From Microthrixaceae bacterium (lineage in GTDB: Bacteria; Actinomycetota; Acidimicrobiia; Acidimicrobiales; Microtrichaceae), in contig JAMLGM010000013.1 of the NCBI GenBank assembly GCA_023957975.1, positions 1 to 50,425 on the forward strand: a DNA stretch of 50,425 nucleotides, in the 5' to 3' direction. Under the pieces are notes generated by a model. It saw only the letters and a program-made list of their open reading frames with translations, ran no database searches and was not told the origin of the DNA. The stretch's first letter is position 1, and each line of letters begins with the position of its first letter. The position numbers and the translations under genes are program-made. Positions 8,381 through 17,501 of the stretch are shown here, piece by piece.

Positions 8381-10141
8381 GTGGCTCGATTCTTGAAACA
8401 ATTCGCGGTGATCGGGGCGGCGGTAGCGGCCCTTGGGGCCGGGTTGGCCGGCGGTACGGTCGTTCCGGTCTCCGTGGCCGGGGCGCAGGAGTCGACGGCT
8501 CCGACCTGCGCTGCCGACGGTTCGGTGCAGACGATGACCGGAACGGTGAGTGCCGATCAGGCGAAGACCTATCTGCTCCTCCCGTTCGAGGTTCCCGAGG
8601 GCGCAACCCGCGTCGAGGTCGGCTACTCGTGGGCCCCGTCGGAGGGCACGACGCTCGATCTTGGGTTGTGGGATGCCTCCGGGACCTCCGGGCCCGATGC
8701 GTTTCGCGGCTGGGGTGGCTCGCGTCAGGGTCGGCTCGACAAGGGCATGCCGCGGGCGTGGGTCTCCGCCGAGACGGCCGATCGGGCGTTCACCCCTGGC
8801 GATATCGAGCCGGGAACGTGGAACGTGGAACTCGGCTTGGCGGAAATCGCAGCCGAGGGCGCCACGTACACGGTCGAGATCTCGTGCAGCGATGGTCCGG
8901 CGGGGCGCGAAACGCCTGCCGACCCCGTCGACGCGGACCATGTCGCCAACCCCGACCCGGGCTGGTACCGCGGCGATTTCCACATGCACTCGTGGAACTC
9001 GTTGCCAGAGGCCCCCGACTACGAGGGGACGGTGCAATACGGCCGCGATGCGCAACTCGACATCATGCCGATCACCGAATACGTGGTGACCCGCCACCAT
9101 CGGGAACTCGGAGCGGTACAGCGGGCGAACCCGGATGTGTTGATCTGGCCGGGCAGGGAGGTCATCACCTATTTCGGACACGCCATCGTGTTGGGAGAGA
9201 CGCCGAACACGATCGAATACCGGGAGGGGTTCGACGGTGTCACGCTACGCGGCATCCAGCGCGACTCGATCGCCGACGGGGCGTTGTTCGGCGTGGCGCA
9301 TCCCACGGTGTTCCCCGAAGCGGAGTTCGGCAGCCTGTGTCGCGGGTGTGAGTTTCAACTGAGCGACGACATCGACTGGGATGCGGTGACGACGTTGGAA
9401 CTCGTGACCAACACGCCGGTCGTGGGTGACGTCGAGAACCCGTTCATCCAGACGGCGATCGACTACTGGCAAGGCCTGTTGGACGCCGGGCACCGGATCA
9501 CGGCGGTCAGCGGATCCGACGACAAGCGCGGCCCCGCCCTCGGTTCGACCGCAACGATGGTCTATGCGAAGGAGTTGTCGCGAGGAGCGGTGACCGAGGC
9601 ACTCGAGGCGGGGCACACCTACATCCAGGTTCGAGGCGCCGCCGACTCGCCCACGGTGGAATTCACCGGGGCATCCGGCGGGGCCGAGGCGATGATGGGC
9701 GATTCGCTCCGAGCCGACTCTGTGAGTTTCAGCGCCACGGTTCGCGACGGAGACGGCCAGACGCTGCACATCATCCGCAACGGAGCCGAGGTCGAGGCCG
9801 TGCCGGTCGTCGGGTCCGAGTTCACCTACACGTGGGATGCCGAGCGGGGCGAGGACGGTGGGGGTCTCGGAACGACGGTGCGCATCGAGGTGAGCGATGC
9901 GACCTCCCGCACGGTCATCACCAATCCGATCTTCCTCGTCGACCACGAACCGAGTCCGACCACCGAAGCTGTTTCGCCCACGACCGAGGCGGCCGCGCCC
10001 GAGCCCCTCGGGAACGCCGCCGGTGATGACGGCAGCCCGGCCGCCCTCATCGCCGGGATCGCAGTGGCACTGGTCGCGCTCGTGGTCGGCGGCGTTGCCG
10101 TGGGTCGCCGCGGTCGAAGCGGCACGTCGGGTGTCAGCTGA
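8381..10141 (+). CDS. CehA/McbA-type PHP-domain metallohydrolase, secreted and membrane-anchored
   Basis: A 586-residue protein beginning with a signal peptide (MARFLKQFAVIGAAVAALGAGL, cleavage near VAGAQES). Residues ~45-175 form a beta-rich domain. A PHP-type phosphoesterase domain follows, with GDFHMHSW, MPITEY, WPGREVITYFGHAI, FGVAHP and AVSGSDDKRG supplying the His/Asp metal ligands. A Thr/Glu/Pro-rich linker and a C-terminal membrane helix (LIAGIAVALVALVVGGVAV) with an RRGR tail anchor it outside the membrane. CehA/McbA proteins include carbaryl hydrolase, but the family is broad and the true substrate is unknown. GTG start 9 nt after the diadenylate cyclase stop suggests co-transcription. 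Its stop overlaps the convergent DUF6351 gene by 8 bp. Confidence 0.85.
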   Translation: MARFLKQFAVIGAAVAALGAGLAGGTVVPVSVAGAQESTAPTCAADGSVQTMTGTVSADQAKTYLLLPFEVPEGATRVEVGYSWAPSEGTTLDLGLWDASGTSGPDAFRGWGGSRQGRLDKGMPRAWVSAETADRAFTPGDIEPGTWNVELGLAEIAAEGATYTVEISCSDGPAGRETPADPVDADHVANPDPGWYRGDFHMHSWNSLPEAPDYEGTVQYGRDAQLDIMPITEYVVTRHHRELGAVQRANPDVLIWPGREVITYFGHAIVLGETPNTIEYREGFDGVTLRGIQRDSIADGALFGVAHPTVFPEAEFGSLCRGCEFQLSDDIDWDAVTTLELVTNTPVVGDVENPFIQTAIDYWQGLLDAGHRITAVSGSDDKRGPALGSTATMVYAKELSRGAVTEALEAGHTYIQVRGAADSPTVEFTGASGGAEAMMGDSLRADSVSFSATVRDGDGQTLHIIRNGAEVEAVPVVGSEFTYTWDAERGEDGGGLGTTVRIEVSDATSRTVITNPIFLVDHEPSPTTEAVSPTTEAAAPEPLGNAAGDDGSPAALIAGIAVALVALVVGGVAVGRRGRSGTSGVS

Positions 10142-12320
10142 AGTCCTGCCAGGGTCCGTCGTTCGGTTCCTGGCCGACGCCCGGCGCAGACCAATCGCAG
10201 ACCCCATCCGGGAAGACCTCGCCTAGGCGCTTGCGTTGCTCATCGGTGAACTCGACGGCCCAGACGCCAGCCGTCGTCGCGCTGTCGAGGGTCTGAAGGC
10301 TGCATTTCACGATGTCTGACCGCAGGGGAGCTCCTGCGACGATCCGACTGTCGCCGAAAGTCTGGAAATCATCACGGCACGGACCCGCGACGTCGTAGAT
10401 GTCGTCGCCGCTGTCGACCAACGTTGCGTCGGCGGCGAAACAGGAGTTCACCGCCGCGGCCGGACGCGACGCCGCGAGCGCCGCTGCGTCAACCTGCTTC
10501 GAGGAGGACTTGAGCGCCGTCGCCCACTCGTCGAGGGTCGAGACGAGTTGAATCCCGAAGCCGATCGACCCCGACAACGACTCGACGAGTCCGGCCCCCG
10601 GCGGCACCGATCGGGTCCACAACGCGACGTTCGGTGCCTGGTGGCCGTCGAGTTGAAGTCGCTCATCGATGCTGAACATGCGAAACCGGTCATGGATGTC
10701 GCCGGTGGGGTCGGTGTAGATGTTCACCAGGATCGTGGGAACGGCCATCATGTGCGGTTGAAGCGAACCGAGCACGCGGCCGCTGCGGTACGCCACGGCG
10801 GCGGTCTCGGCATCGATCGCAGCGCGTGACGCGACGATGTTGCCGTTGATATCGAAACTGCCGACGCCCGAGTTGAGGTCGAGAAACTCGTCGACATCGA
10901 TCGCGCCCTCATTGAGCGCCGACAACCCGTATTGCACGCCGACGTTGTCCCATGGCCGTCGGGCAAAGCCCGTGTCATCGTCGATCCCGAGTTCGTTGAC
11001 GTTGCCGTCCTGAAGCGTGCAGCGCACCCCGTCGGGGTTGGAGTCGGCGTTCCAGATCGCCTCGGCAGGTGGCCTCGGAAACTCAGCGTCGCCGAGCCCG
11101 GGGATCGCAGCGGCGGCACTGTTGACAATGTCGCCGAAGCCGCAGGTGGTGGGGTTGACCGCAGGGGCGAAGGTCTCCTCCCAGAACGAGCACGTTCCTT
11201 CGGTCATGTGTCCGTTGATGGCGGTGTGTTGTTGGGCAGTCAGTTCTGCGCCAGCGCGGCGGTAGTAGTCGTTCAGCAGGGCACAGTCGAGCACTCCGCC
11301 GCTGATCGTGACCGCATCCGGGAACGGCATGGTGGGGGCGATCGCGTCGAGAATGCCTGGATAGTTCTGGGTGATCAGGAGTTGTTGGATCGCTCCGCCC
11401 GAGCCGCCTTCGCCGATGGTGACCGCGATCTCTCCGTGGGATTCCACGAAGTGCTCTTTCACCATCATCGCCGTCTCGGCGCTGATGACGTCGTTGCAGG
11501 TGACCTGGAAGGTGTTGAGGGTGGAGGTGGCGACGGCATAGCCGCGCTCAAAGAGCTCGAGGTCGGGATCGTTGGCCATGATGAACCCTTGGCTGTAGGT
11601 GACCCCACAGCCGCCGCCGAACCGGTACACCAGCCGCCCGTTCCATTCGGTGGAGACCGGCGTCATGATCTCGTAGACGCCGCGGTTGATCACGCCGGTT
11701 TCCACCTCGACCTCCACCGCGTTGCCACGCTCGTCGCGGTAGGCGTCTGAGGGCACCACCTCGTCGGCTCCAAGGTCGGACAGGGTCCGGTCAGCGGTGA
11801 AATAGGCGCGTCGGAGCGAGGGTTCGGCGAAGCAGTCCTCGCCGGTGGCGGGGCCGAGGCCGAAGTCGTCGGTCGTGCAGGTGGGCATCGGGAGATGCGG
11901 CCCGGAAAACACCGGTCCGGAGATCGGATGATTCACGATCGTGATCGATTGCGATTCGTCCCCCGCGCGAACCGTGACGTCGTTGTCCCCCTCGTCGAGG
12001 CCACTGATCAGATACAGCGTTCGGTTCTCGTCGTCGATCAGCGTTCCGCTGCCCGGGGCGACCACAGACGTGTCGAGCGCAGCGCCGTCGAGTTGGAAGG
12101 TCGCGACTTCGGCCGTGCCCTCGACCGCGACCACGACGTCGCCGCCGGTGACGCGGGTCAACGCGGTCGACACGCCGTCGACGCGGAACCCGTGCTCCGA
12201 CCGCTCGGCGGTAGTCGGAGCCGCTGCGTCGTTGGAGGAACTGCACCCGGTGAACAAGAGGGCGCCCGCCAACACGGCGGCGAGGCCCCGTCGATGTGGT
12301 ACTGGCAGGTGGATCGTCAC
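10134..12320 (-). CDS. DUF6351-family lipoprotein (alpha/beta-hydrolase-like)
   Basis: A 728-residue predicted lipoprotein: the signal peptide ends in the lipobox LLFTGC, followed by a Ser/Thr-rich linker. Family landmarks that I recognise are FSGPHL followed by a Cys, ETGVINRGVYEI and WNGRLVYRFGGGCGVTYSQG. A Gly-rich nucleophile elbow (GEGGSGGAIQQ) is typical of alpha/beta hydrolases, and many paired Cys suggest disulfides in an extracytoplasmic protein. The substrate is unknown; a tannase/feruloyl-esterase-like activity would be a guess. GTG at 12320 has GGAGA 8 nt upstream, and the 114 in-frame codons before it look non-coding. A TAGGCT -10-like box lies at 12349-12354. It is divergent from the GH3 gene. 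Confidence 0.85.
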   Translation of the reverse strand: MTIHLPVPHRRGLAAVLAGALLFTGCSSSNDAAAPTTAERSEHGFRVDGVSTALTRVTGGDVVVAVEGTAEVATFQLDGAALDTSVVAPGSGTLIDDENRTLYLISGLDEGDNDVTVRAGDESQSITIVNHPISGPVFSGPHLPMPTCTTDDFGLGPATGEDCFAEPSLRRAYFTADRTLSDLGADEVVPSDAYRDERGNAVEVEVETGVINRGVYEIMTPVSTEWNGRLVYRFGGGCGVTYSQGFIMANDPDLELFERGYAVATSTLNTFQVTCNDVISAETAMMVKEHFVESHGEIAVTIGEGGSGGAIQQLLITQNYPGILDAIAPTMPFPDAVTISGGVLDCALLNDYYRRAGAELTAQQHTAINGHMTEGTCSFWEETFAPAVNPTTCGFGDIVNSAAAAIPGLGDAEFPRPPAEAIWNADSNPDGVRCTLQDGNVNELGIDDDTGFARRPWDNVGVQYGLSALNEGAIDVDEFLDLNSGVGSFDINGNIVASRAAIDAETAAVAYRSGRVLGSLQPHMMAVPTILVNIYTDPTGDIHDRFRMFSIDERLQLDGHQAPNVALWTRSVPPGAGLVESLSGSIGFGIQLVSTLDEWATALKSSSKQVDAAALAASRPAAAVNSCFAADATLVDSGDDIYDVAGPCRDDFQTFGDSRIVAGAPLRSDIVKCSLQTLDSATTAGVWAVEFTDEQRKRLGEVFPDGVCDWSAPGVGQEPNDGPWQDFS

Positions 12321-12404
12321 GTCGGTTTCTCCAGTTCGGTGGCGCCTGAGCCTATGCACACGAGAGGTCTGAACGGCGAGAGGACGACCGGCGGCGCCGA
12401 CCGG

Positions 12405-12410
12405 TACCGT
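12405..12410 (+). promoter_or_regulatory. -10 box of a probable leaderless promoter (GH3 gene)
   Basis: TACCGT, 7 nt before the GTG at 12418, without a Shine-Dalgarno. It supports 12418 over the in-frame GTGs at 12409 and 12421. Confidence 0.5.
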
Positions 12411-12417
12411 GTTCGCC

Positions 12418-13605
12418 GTGGTGCATGCCGTCGAGCCATCCAGCCCCCGCCGCTTCATGGCGATCGGAGTCGCGGCCGTGTTAGTCGTGAGTGGATGTGT
12501 GGGGGCCACTCGGGTGAGTGTCGAGGCCGGGTCCACCTCTGATGCCGAAACGGTCACCACCCTCCTCGCTGAGGTGCAGCCGGCGGTTGACGTGCCTGCG
12601 TGTGTCGGGGAGTTGACCGTCGAACAAAAGGCCGCCGAGATGTTGATGGTGCTTGTGGACACGCCGGGACGTGCCGCTCCACTGGTGTCTCAACGCCTTG
12701 TCGGCGGCTACGGGCTGGTGGGTGATCAGGCGGCCGAAGTCGCGGGTCAGGTTGCGATGGTGGGGTCGGTTGCGACGTTTCCCCTCTTGGTTTCCAGCGA
12801 TGAAGAAGGCGGCACCGTACAGCGATTGAAGGCGGCGCTCGGTGAACTGCCCGCGGCACGCTCGGTTGCGGAGTCGATGTCGGTTGGAGACGCGACGCTG
12901 CTGTATCGCAACTTCGCGGCGAAGATGAAGGCGGCCGGGTTCTCCATGAATTTTGCGCCGGTGCTCGACATCGGTACCGGCGCTGAGTTGGGCACGCGAA
13001 CCTTCGGCAACGACACGACCACGGTCAAGAACTACGGGCTGGCCGCGATGCAGGCAATGACCGCGGCCGGTGTCATTCCGGTCGTCAAACACTGGCCCGG
13101 TCTCGGAACCGGGGGAGCCGACCCGCACAAGGCAGCAGTACCGCTGGGGACCTTCGAAGAGTTGCGAACGAACGACCTGGTTCCGTTCGAGCAGGCCATC
13201 GCGCTCGATGCGCCGGCGATCATGGTCAGCCACGGCTCCATCTCGCAGTCGACCGGCGGCCTTCCTGCTTCGATCTCCCGCGAGGCGATCACCGAGTTGT
13301 TGCGTGGAGATCAAGGGTTCGACGGTCTCGTCATCACCGATTCGCTGGGGATGAGCGCGGTGACCATGCACGTTCCCGAGTCGCAGGCCGCGATGATGGC
13401 GATCAGTGCCGGTGCCGACATAGCGCTGGTGTCGAAGCCGGAAGAGGTTCAGCCGGCCCATGATGCGATCACCGGAGCCATCAGCGGCGGGCTCATCGAC
13501 GCTCAGCAGGTCGATGCTTCCGTTGCCCGCGTCCTTCGAGCGAAGGGTGTGACCGGCGCCTGTCCCGCCTTGGCGGCACCTCCCGCAGGCGATGGTGGGG
13601 GATGA
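12418..13605 (+). CDS. Glycoside hydrolase family 3 lipoprotein (NagZ-like beta-N-acetylhexosaminidase)
   Basis: About 395 residues. RRFMAIGVAAVLVVSGC gives a signal with lipobox and lipidated Cys27. The GH3 barrel shows SSDEEGGTVQRLK (canonical DQEGGRVQR), NFAPVLDIGTGAELGTRTFG, KHWPGLGTGGADPHKA and VITDSLGMSAV with the nucleophile Asp. NagZ enzymes remove N-acetylglucosamine from peptidoglycan fragments; their His/Asp acid-base loop reads GHG..D.H, here GLG..DPH, so the first His is replaced while the Asp-x-His is kept. An extracytoplasmic role in wall turnover is likely. The start is inferred from the -10 spacing; ATG 12457 would leave a signal with no positive charge. Confidence 0.87.
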   Translation: MVHAVEPSSPRRFMAIGVAAVLVVSGCVGATRVSVEAGSTSDAETVTTLLAEVQPAVDVPACVGELTVEQKAAEMLMVLVDTPGRAAPLVSQRLVGGYGLVGDQAAEVAGQVAMVGSVATFPLLVSSDEEGGTVQRLKAALGELPAARSVAESMSVGDATLLYRNFAAKMKAAGFSMNFAPVLDIGTGAELGTRTFGNDTTTVKNYGLAAMQAMTAAGVIPVVKHWPGLGTGGADPHKAAVPLGTFEELRTNDLVPFEQAIALDAPAIMVSHGSISQSTGGLPASISREAITELLRGDQGFDGLVITDSLGMSAVTMHVPESQAAMMAISAGADIALVSKPEEVQPAHDAITGAISGGLIDAQQVDASVARVLRAKGVTGACPALAAPPAGDGGG

Positions 13606-13653
13606 CTTGTCGGCGAACCTGCGGCGCCGCGGCCGACGTGCGACGATGTGGGC

Positions 13654-14106
13654 ATGACTTCAGTATCGAATGAACAACCGGTGGTGATCGTCGGCGTCGA
13701 CGGTTCTCCGAACTCGCTTGCGGCGCTTGAGTGGGCGATCAACTTCGCCGCTGGTCAGGGCGGAGGCACGGTCAAGGCCGTGATGAGCTGGACCTACCCC
13801 GCGGCCGCGGTCGGCTCGATGGGCATCGGTGGAGTGATGCCTCCGGCGGAGTCGATGCACGAGGCCTCCGCTGAGGCGCTCGATGAGATCCTCGCCGACG
13901 TCGTTGCTCCGGATTCGGTCACCGTCCAACCGGTCATCGCCGAGGGCGGAGCCTCGCCGGCGATTCTTGAGCTCGCCGACGACGCCGACCTCATCGTGAT
14001 CGGAAAGCGCGGCCACGGCGGATTCCTTGGTCTCCTGATCGGCTCGGTCGCAACGCAGATCGTGAATCACGCTCCGTGTCCGGTCGTGGTCGTTCCGGCC
14101 GGCTGA
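13654..14106 (+). CDS. Universal stress protein (UspA family)
   Basis: A single-domain Usp of 150 residues. PVVIVGVDGSPNSLAALEWA forms the first strand and nucleotide-binding turn, DADLIVIGKRGHGGFLGLLIGSVA carries the ATP-binding pattern G-x2-G-x9-G-(S/T), and it ends with CPVVVVPAG. Members of the ATP-binding subgroup modulate growth arrest and stress survival. A GTG six bases upstream is in frame, but the ATG fits the usual short N-terminus. It lies 48 bp after the GH3 gene and 19 bp before ogt. Confidence 0.93.
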   Translation: MTSVSNEQPVVIVGVDGSPNSLAALEWAINFAAGQGGGTVKAVMSWTYPAAAVGSMGIGGVMPPAESMHEASAEALDEILADVVAPDSVTVQPVIAEGGASPAILELADDADLIVIGKRGHGGFLGLLIGSVATQIVNHAPCPVVVVPAG

Positions 14107-14125
14107 CCCGTTCAACGCCAACCCC

Positions 14126-14656
14126 ATGACCGCAGCGGTGGCTTCCGACGTCGCCCTCGCCGTTCGCCGGGTGAGTTCCCCGATTGGGGAACTCACCATC
14201 GTGGCCAGCGATGCGGGGGTTCGCGCGGTGTTGTTCGCGCAGGAGTCGTTGTCCGCAATCGATATCGGCAACGGAGTTCCATCGCGACAGGCGATTCGGC
14301 ACGCCCACCGGGCGGCCGAACAGCTGCAGGAGTACTTCGACAAGCAGCGACGCGACTTCGAGGTCGATCTCGATGTGTTGGGCACCGAGTTCCAGCGTCG
14401 GGTGTGGTCAGCCTTGTCCGAGATTCCCTATGGCGAGACGATCAGCTACGCAGAGCAGGCGCTGCGGGTCGCCGATCGAGGTGCCGCCCGAGCCGTCGGT
14501 GCCGCGAACGGCAGAAACCCGGTGCCGATCATCGTGCCGTGCCACCGGGTGGTCGGGTCGGACGGGACGCTCACCGGGTACGCGGGCGGGACAGATGCAA
14601 AGGCCTTCTTGTTGCGTCACGAGCAGTGGCGTCAACCATCGCTGTTCGATCTCTGA
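14126..14656 (+). CDS. ogt: Methylated-DNA--protein-cysteine methyltransferase
   Basis: A 176-residue suicide DNA repair protein that transfers alkyl groups from O6-alkylguanine to its own Cys. Its active site IVPCHRVVG is complete (Cys139), preceded by the DNA-binding helix-turn-helix (FQRRVWSALSEIPYGETISYAEQA, with RAVGAANGRNP) and followed by LTGYAGGTDAKAFLLRHE. Length and domain order match the Ogt type without an Ada N-terminal domain. It follows the usp gene on the same strand and is convergent with the acyltransferase 3 gene, 28 bp away. Confidence 0.95.
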   Translation: MTAAVASDVALAVRRVSSPIGELTIVASDAGVRAVLFAQESLSAIDIGNGVPSRQAIRHAHRAAEQLQEYFDKQRRDFEVDLDVLGTEFQRRVWSALSEIPYGETISYAEQALRVADRGAARAVGAANGRNPVPIIVPCHRVVGSDGTLTGYAGGTDAKAFLLRHEQWRQPSLFDL

Positions 14657-14684
14657 GGCCTGGGCCACTGGTCGGCCTGGGGCG

Positions 14685-15782
14685 CTACCGCACGAAACGG
14701 TGCCGAAGCTTCAACGCTGGTTTCTCGATGCCGTAGTACGAGATGAGCACGATGACGGCGGTGGCCGACCATTCGATGAGAGTCAGCGTGACGAGCGGCA
14801 GGTCGAATCGGCTCGAACTGACGTACACCCAGATCGGGTTGTGCCACAGGTAGATCGAGTACGACAACTTGCCGATGTACACCGGCAGTGCCATCGCAGC
14901 GGCCTTCGACAGCATCGATTCTGGCGCGACCATGATGTGGCCGATGAGCGCAGCCGACGCGATCGAGGTGTAGGCCACATACACCGAGGTCACATCGTGG
15001 GTCCACCGGCCTGCGAGAAGGTCGGCGAACAGCACCGCGAGCGCGGCCCACGGCACCCAGGACTGAGCGAGCAGCGACTCCAGACGGGGTGCGCTGCCGT
15101 AGTGGAGAGCGAACGCCAGCGCCGCGCCGAGTGCGAAGCCGTCGAAGCTGAACACGGCGATCGAGGCGATGTCGGAGTTGACGAACGGCAGGAAGTAGAT
15201 GCACAGGCGCACGACGGTGATCGTTGCGGCTGCGATCGTCAGCTTGAGGGGGACCCCCGCCCGAACTCCGAGGCGAGATGCAAACGGCAACAACAACGAC
15301 ACCATCAACAACGGCCAGACCAGGTAGAACTGCTCCTCGACGGCGAGGCTCCACATGTGGCCGAGGTAGCCGAGGAACGGTTCGCCGTCGATCACCGGCT
15401 GGTACGGCGCCAACAGCGGGCGCATGTTCATGGTGTAGGTCGCCGACAGCAACAACTCTTTCATCAGGTACGCCCGCGTCTCGACGGTGTCGGTGATGAC
15501 GTCGCGCAACAAGAACAGCGTGATCAACATGACGGTCGGGGCGGGCAGGATTCGCACCGCCCGACGACCGTAGAAGCCGCCGATCGAGACGCGATCGGTG
15601 CGTCCCCATTCCTCGATCATCAGTTTGGTGATCAGGAATCCGCTGAGGACGAAGAACAGAATGACGCCGTTGCCGCCGCCCTCGAAGATGGACAGACCGG
15701 TGTGGTTCAACAGGACCAGGCCGATCGCCACCGATCGGATTCCGTCGAGTCCCGGGCGATACCCAAGTTTTCGTTCGGTCAT
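14685..15782 (-). CDS. Acyltransferase family 3 membrane protein (OafA/NodX type)
   Basis: A 365-residue integral membrane O-acyltransferase, typically acetylating surface glycans. The N-terminus RPGLDGIRSVAIGLVLLNHTG carries the family's active-site His region, followed by FFVLSGFLITKLMIEEW and RRAVRILPA. About ten hydrophobic segments continue to the end, including WSLAVEEQFYLVWPLL and LSYSIYLWHNPIW, both hallmarks. There is no fused SGNH domain. Its ATG overlaps the stop of the upstream Wzz/kinase-like gene by one base (TGATG), so it is the last gene of a translationally coupled four-gene polysaccharide operon and probably decorates that polymer. Confidence 0.93.
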   Translation of the reverse strand: MTERKLGYRPGLDGIRSVAIGLVLLNHTGLSIFEGGGNGVILFFVLSGFLITKLMIEEWGRTDRVSIGGFYGRRAVRILPAPTVMLITLFLLRDVITDTVETRAYLMKELLLSATYTMNMRPLLAPYQPVIDGEPFLGYLGHMWSLAVEEQFYLVWPLLMVSLLLPFASRLGVRAGVPLKLTIAAATITVVRLCIYFLPFVNSDIASIAVFSFDGFALGAALAFALHYGSAPRLESLLAQSWVPWAALAVLFADLLAGRWTHDVTSVYVAYTSIASAALIGHIMVAPESMLSKAAAMALPVYIGKLSYSIYLWHNPIWVYVSSSRFDLPLVTLTLIEWSATAVIVLISYYGIEKPALKLRHRFVR

Positions 15783-17425
15783 CAGCTGACGTCCGCGAGT
15801 TCGTCGGAATCGTCGGAATCGTCCACCGTCGGCAGCGGGGCCTCGCGCACCCGGCGGCGCCCGGGGGCGGTCACCACGGCGAGGACCCGGGAGCGGTCGT
15901 CAGGCAACAGTCCGGCGGCTTCGGTGAGTGTGCGTTGATCTTGGCTCTGCAGCGGAACTGCCAAGACCACCACATCGGCCGCTCGGGCGGCGAACACACT
16001 CACCGATGATCCGGTGAGCGACCCTCCGTCGAACAACACGACCTGGGCGCGGGAGCGTGCCGCTTCGAGAATCGGGCCGAGCGCGTCGCGCCGCAGCGAC
16101 GAGTGGGCGTCGATGCTGCCGGTGCCGAGAACCCGGACCTTGTCGAGGTCGGTCGAGGTGAACACCGAGTCGGTGATGGGGCGATTCCTCGCCGTCTGCC
16201 TCAGGACGGCCTTGATGCCACCGTTGGGCTCCGCCTCGACAAGGGTTGAGATGGTGCGGGTGTTCAGGTCGCCGTCGATCACGATGACCGAGTAGCCGAC
16301 CTGGGCGAATCGACGCGCCAGAGCGAGGGTCAGCGTTGTGGTGCCGGAGTCGGGCTGCGTGCCGAGCACGGCAATCGTGAGCGCCTGATCGATCTCGGAG
16401 CTGGCCATGGCTTCGGCACGGATGCCGATGCGCTCGATCGTTTCGACCATCTCCGGCGGACTCGTCGTGAGGGCCCGCAGCGGCGATGCGGCGTAGGCGC
16501 GGCTGCGTGGCATCGAGTCGACGATGTTGGTTCGCAAGATGTTCTCCGCGACCTGCTCGTCGAGCACCTTCGAGGAGAACTGGGCGATCACGAGTGCTAG
16601 CGCGGTGCCGACCAGGCCGCCGAAGATCAAGCCGGCAACGGTGAGGTAGCGGCCGAGACCGGCGGTGGTCCCATCGGGTTCGGTGGCTCGCTCGATGACA
16701 CTGCTCGTCGCCTCGATGACCGCGCTGAGTTGGATGTCGCTGATCGCCGAGCGAATCCGGTCGCCCTCGACCAGGAGTTGGTCGCGCTGTTGGACGAGTT
16801 GGGGGACGATCTGGGAGTCCTGGGGAATGACGTAGCTGGGATTGGACGCATTCGCGATGTAACCCTCCATCGCGTCGGCGATCTGCGGGTTGATACCCAC
16901 GATGGCTTCGACCCCTTCGGAAGCCGCACGCCCGTTGAGCCTCGCGGTGATGTCGTCGAGTCGCTTTTGCAGCTCGTCGATTGCCGGTTGACGGGCCTCG
17001 CGAAGGCGATTGGCGGATTCGGTGATGTAGGTGTCGACGACAGCGTTGGCGACGAGCGCTGCGGTGGATGCATCGCCTGCGGTCGCCGTCACATGAATCA
17101 GGTCGGTTTCCGGCTCCTGTTCGACGTTGATCAGCGCGCCGATTCCTGCCCCGGTCCAGTCGCTGCCGAGTGTGGCCGCCGCATCGTCGAGGGTGTCGAT
17201 GCTCTGCACCACCGACAACTGGCTCAGCACCCACCGGTCGGGTTGGTTGGCTGCGGCTGCGGCACCGTTGCCGGTCGGGGCGGCGACATTGATCGTCGCG
17301 GTCGCCTGGTACGAGTCACCGGAGGACACCAGCCCGAGGAACCCGGGCAGTGCTCCGAGGACCGCAAGTGCGATGACCAGTCCGAGGCGTCGTCGCACCG
17401 CTGCAGAAATGAATGACCATTCCAT
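15782..17425 (-). CDS. Wzz-type chain-length/BY-kinase-like fusion with altered Walker A
   Basis: A 547-residue protein. A Wzz domain (about 1-285) has membrane helices at ~13-33 and ~263-285 flanking an extracytoplasmic coiled-coil region. A cytoplasmic P-loop domain of the bacterial tyrosine-kinase (CpsD/Wzc) type follows: IAVLGTQPDSGTTTLTLALA, the A' strand VIVIDGDLNT (380-389), and VVLFDGG. In active members the P-loop reads GEGKS/T; here the Lys position is Thr362 (DSGTTT). The C-terminus lacks the usual Tyr cluster and ends in an Asp/Ser-rich tail. It may regulate polymer length without kinase activity. An AAAGG ribosome-binding site precedes the ATG. Confidence 0.88.
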   Translation of the reverse strand: MEWSFISAAVRRRLGLVIALAVLGALPGFLGLVSSGDSYQATATINVAAPTGNGAAAAANQPDRWVLSQLSVVQSIDTLDDAAATLGSDWTGAGIGALINVEQEPETDLIHVTATAGDASTAALVANAVVDTYITESANRLREARQPAIDELQKRLDDITARLNGRAASEGVEAIVGINPQIADAMEGYIANASNPSYVIPQDSQIVPQLVQQRDQLLVEGDRIRSAISDIQLSAVIEATSSVIERATEPDGTTAGLGRYLTVAGLIFGGLVGTALALVIAQFSSKVLDEQVAENILRTNIVDSMPRSRAYAASPLRALTTSPPEMVETIERIGIRAEAMASSEIDQALTIAVLGTQPDSGTTTLTLALARRFAQVGYSVIVIDGDLNTRTISTLVEAEPNGGIKAVLRQTARNRPITDSVFTSTDLDKVRVLGTGSIDAHSSLRRDALGPILEAARSRAQVVLFDGGSLTGSSVSVFAARAADVVVLAVPLQSQDQRTLTEAAGLLPDDRSRVLAVVTAPGRRRVREAPLPTVDDSDDSDELADVS

Positions 17426-17501
17426 TGCTCAGCCTTTCAGGCAGAAGATCGGGGCAATCCAGTGTGCCCAAGGGGAGATGAATGTGGGTGGAAAGAGAGA
17501 A

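Noticed and set aside
10932..11750. Plus-strand open frame of 272 codons
   Set aside because: It lies antisense within the DUF6351 gene, which has clear family motifs; no motif in the plus frame.
14184..15938. Plus-strand open frame of 584 codons
   Set aside because: It runs through ogt in another frame and then antisense to the acyltransferase 3 gene; its composition (runs of Arg, Asp, His, Gln) is that of a shadow frame in GC-rich DNA.
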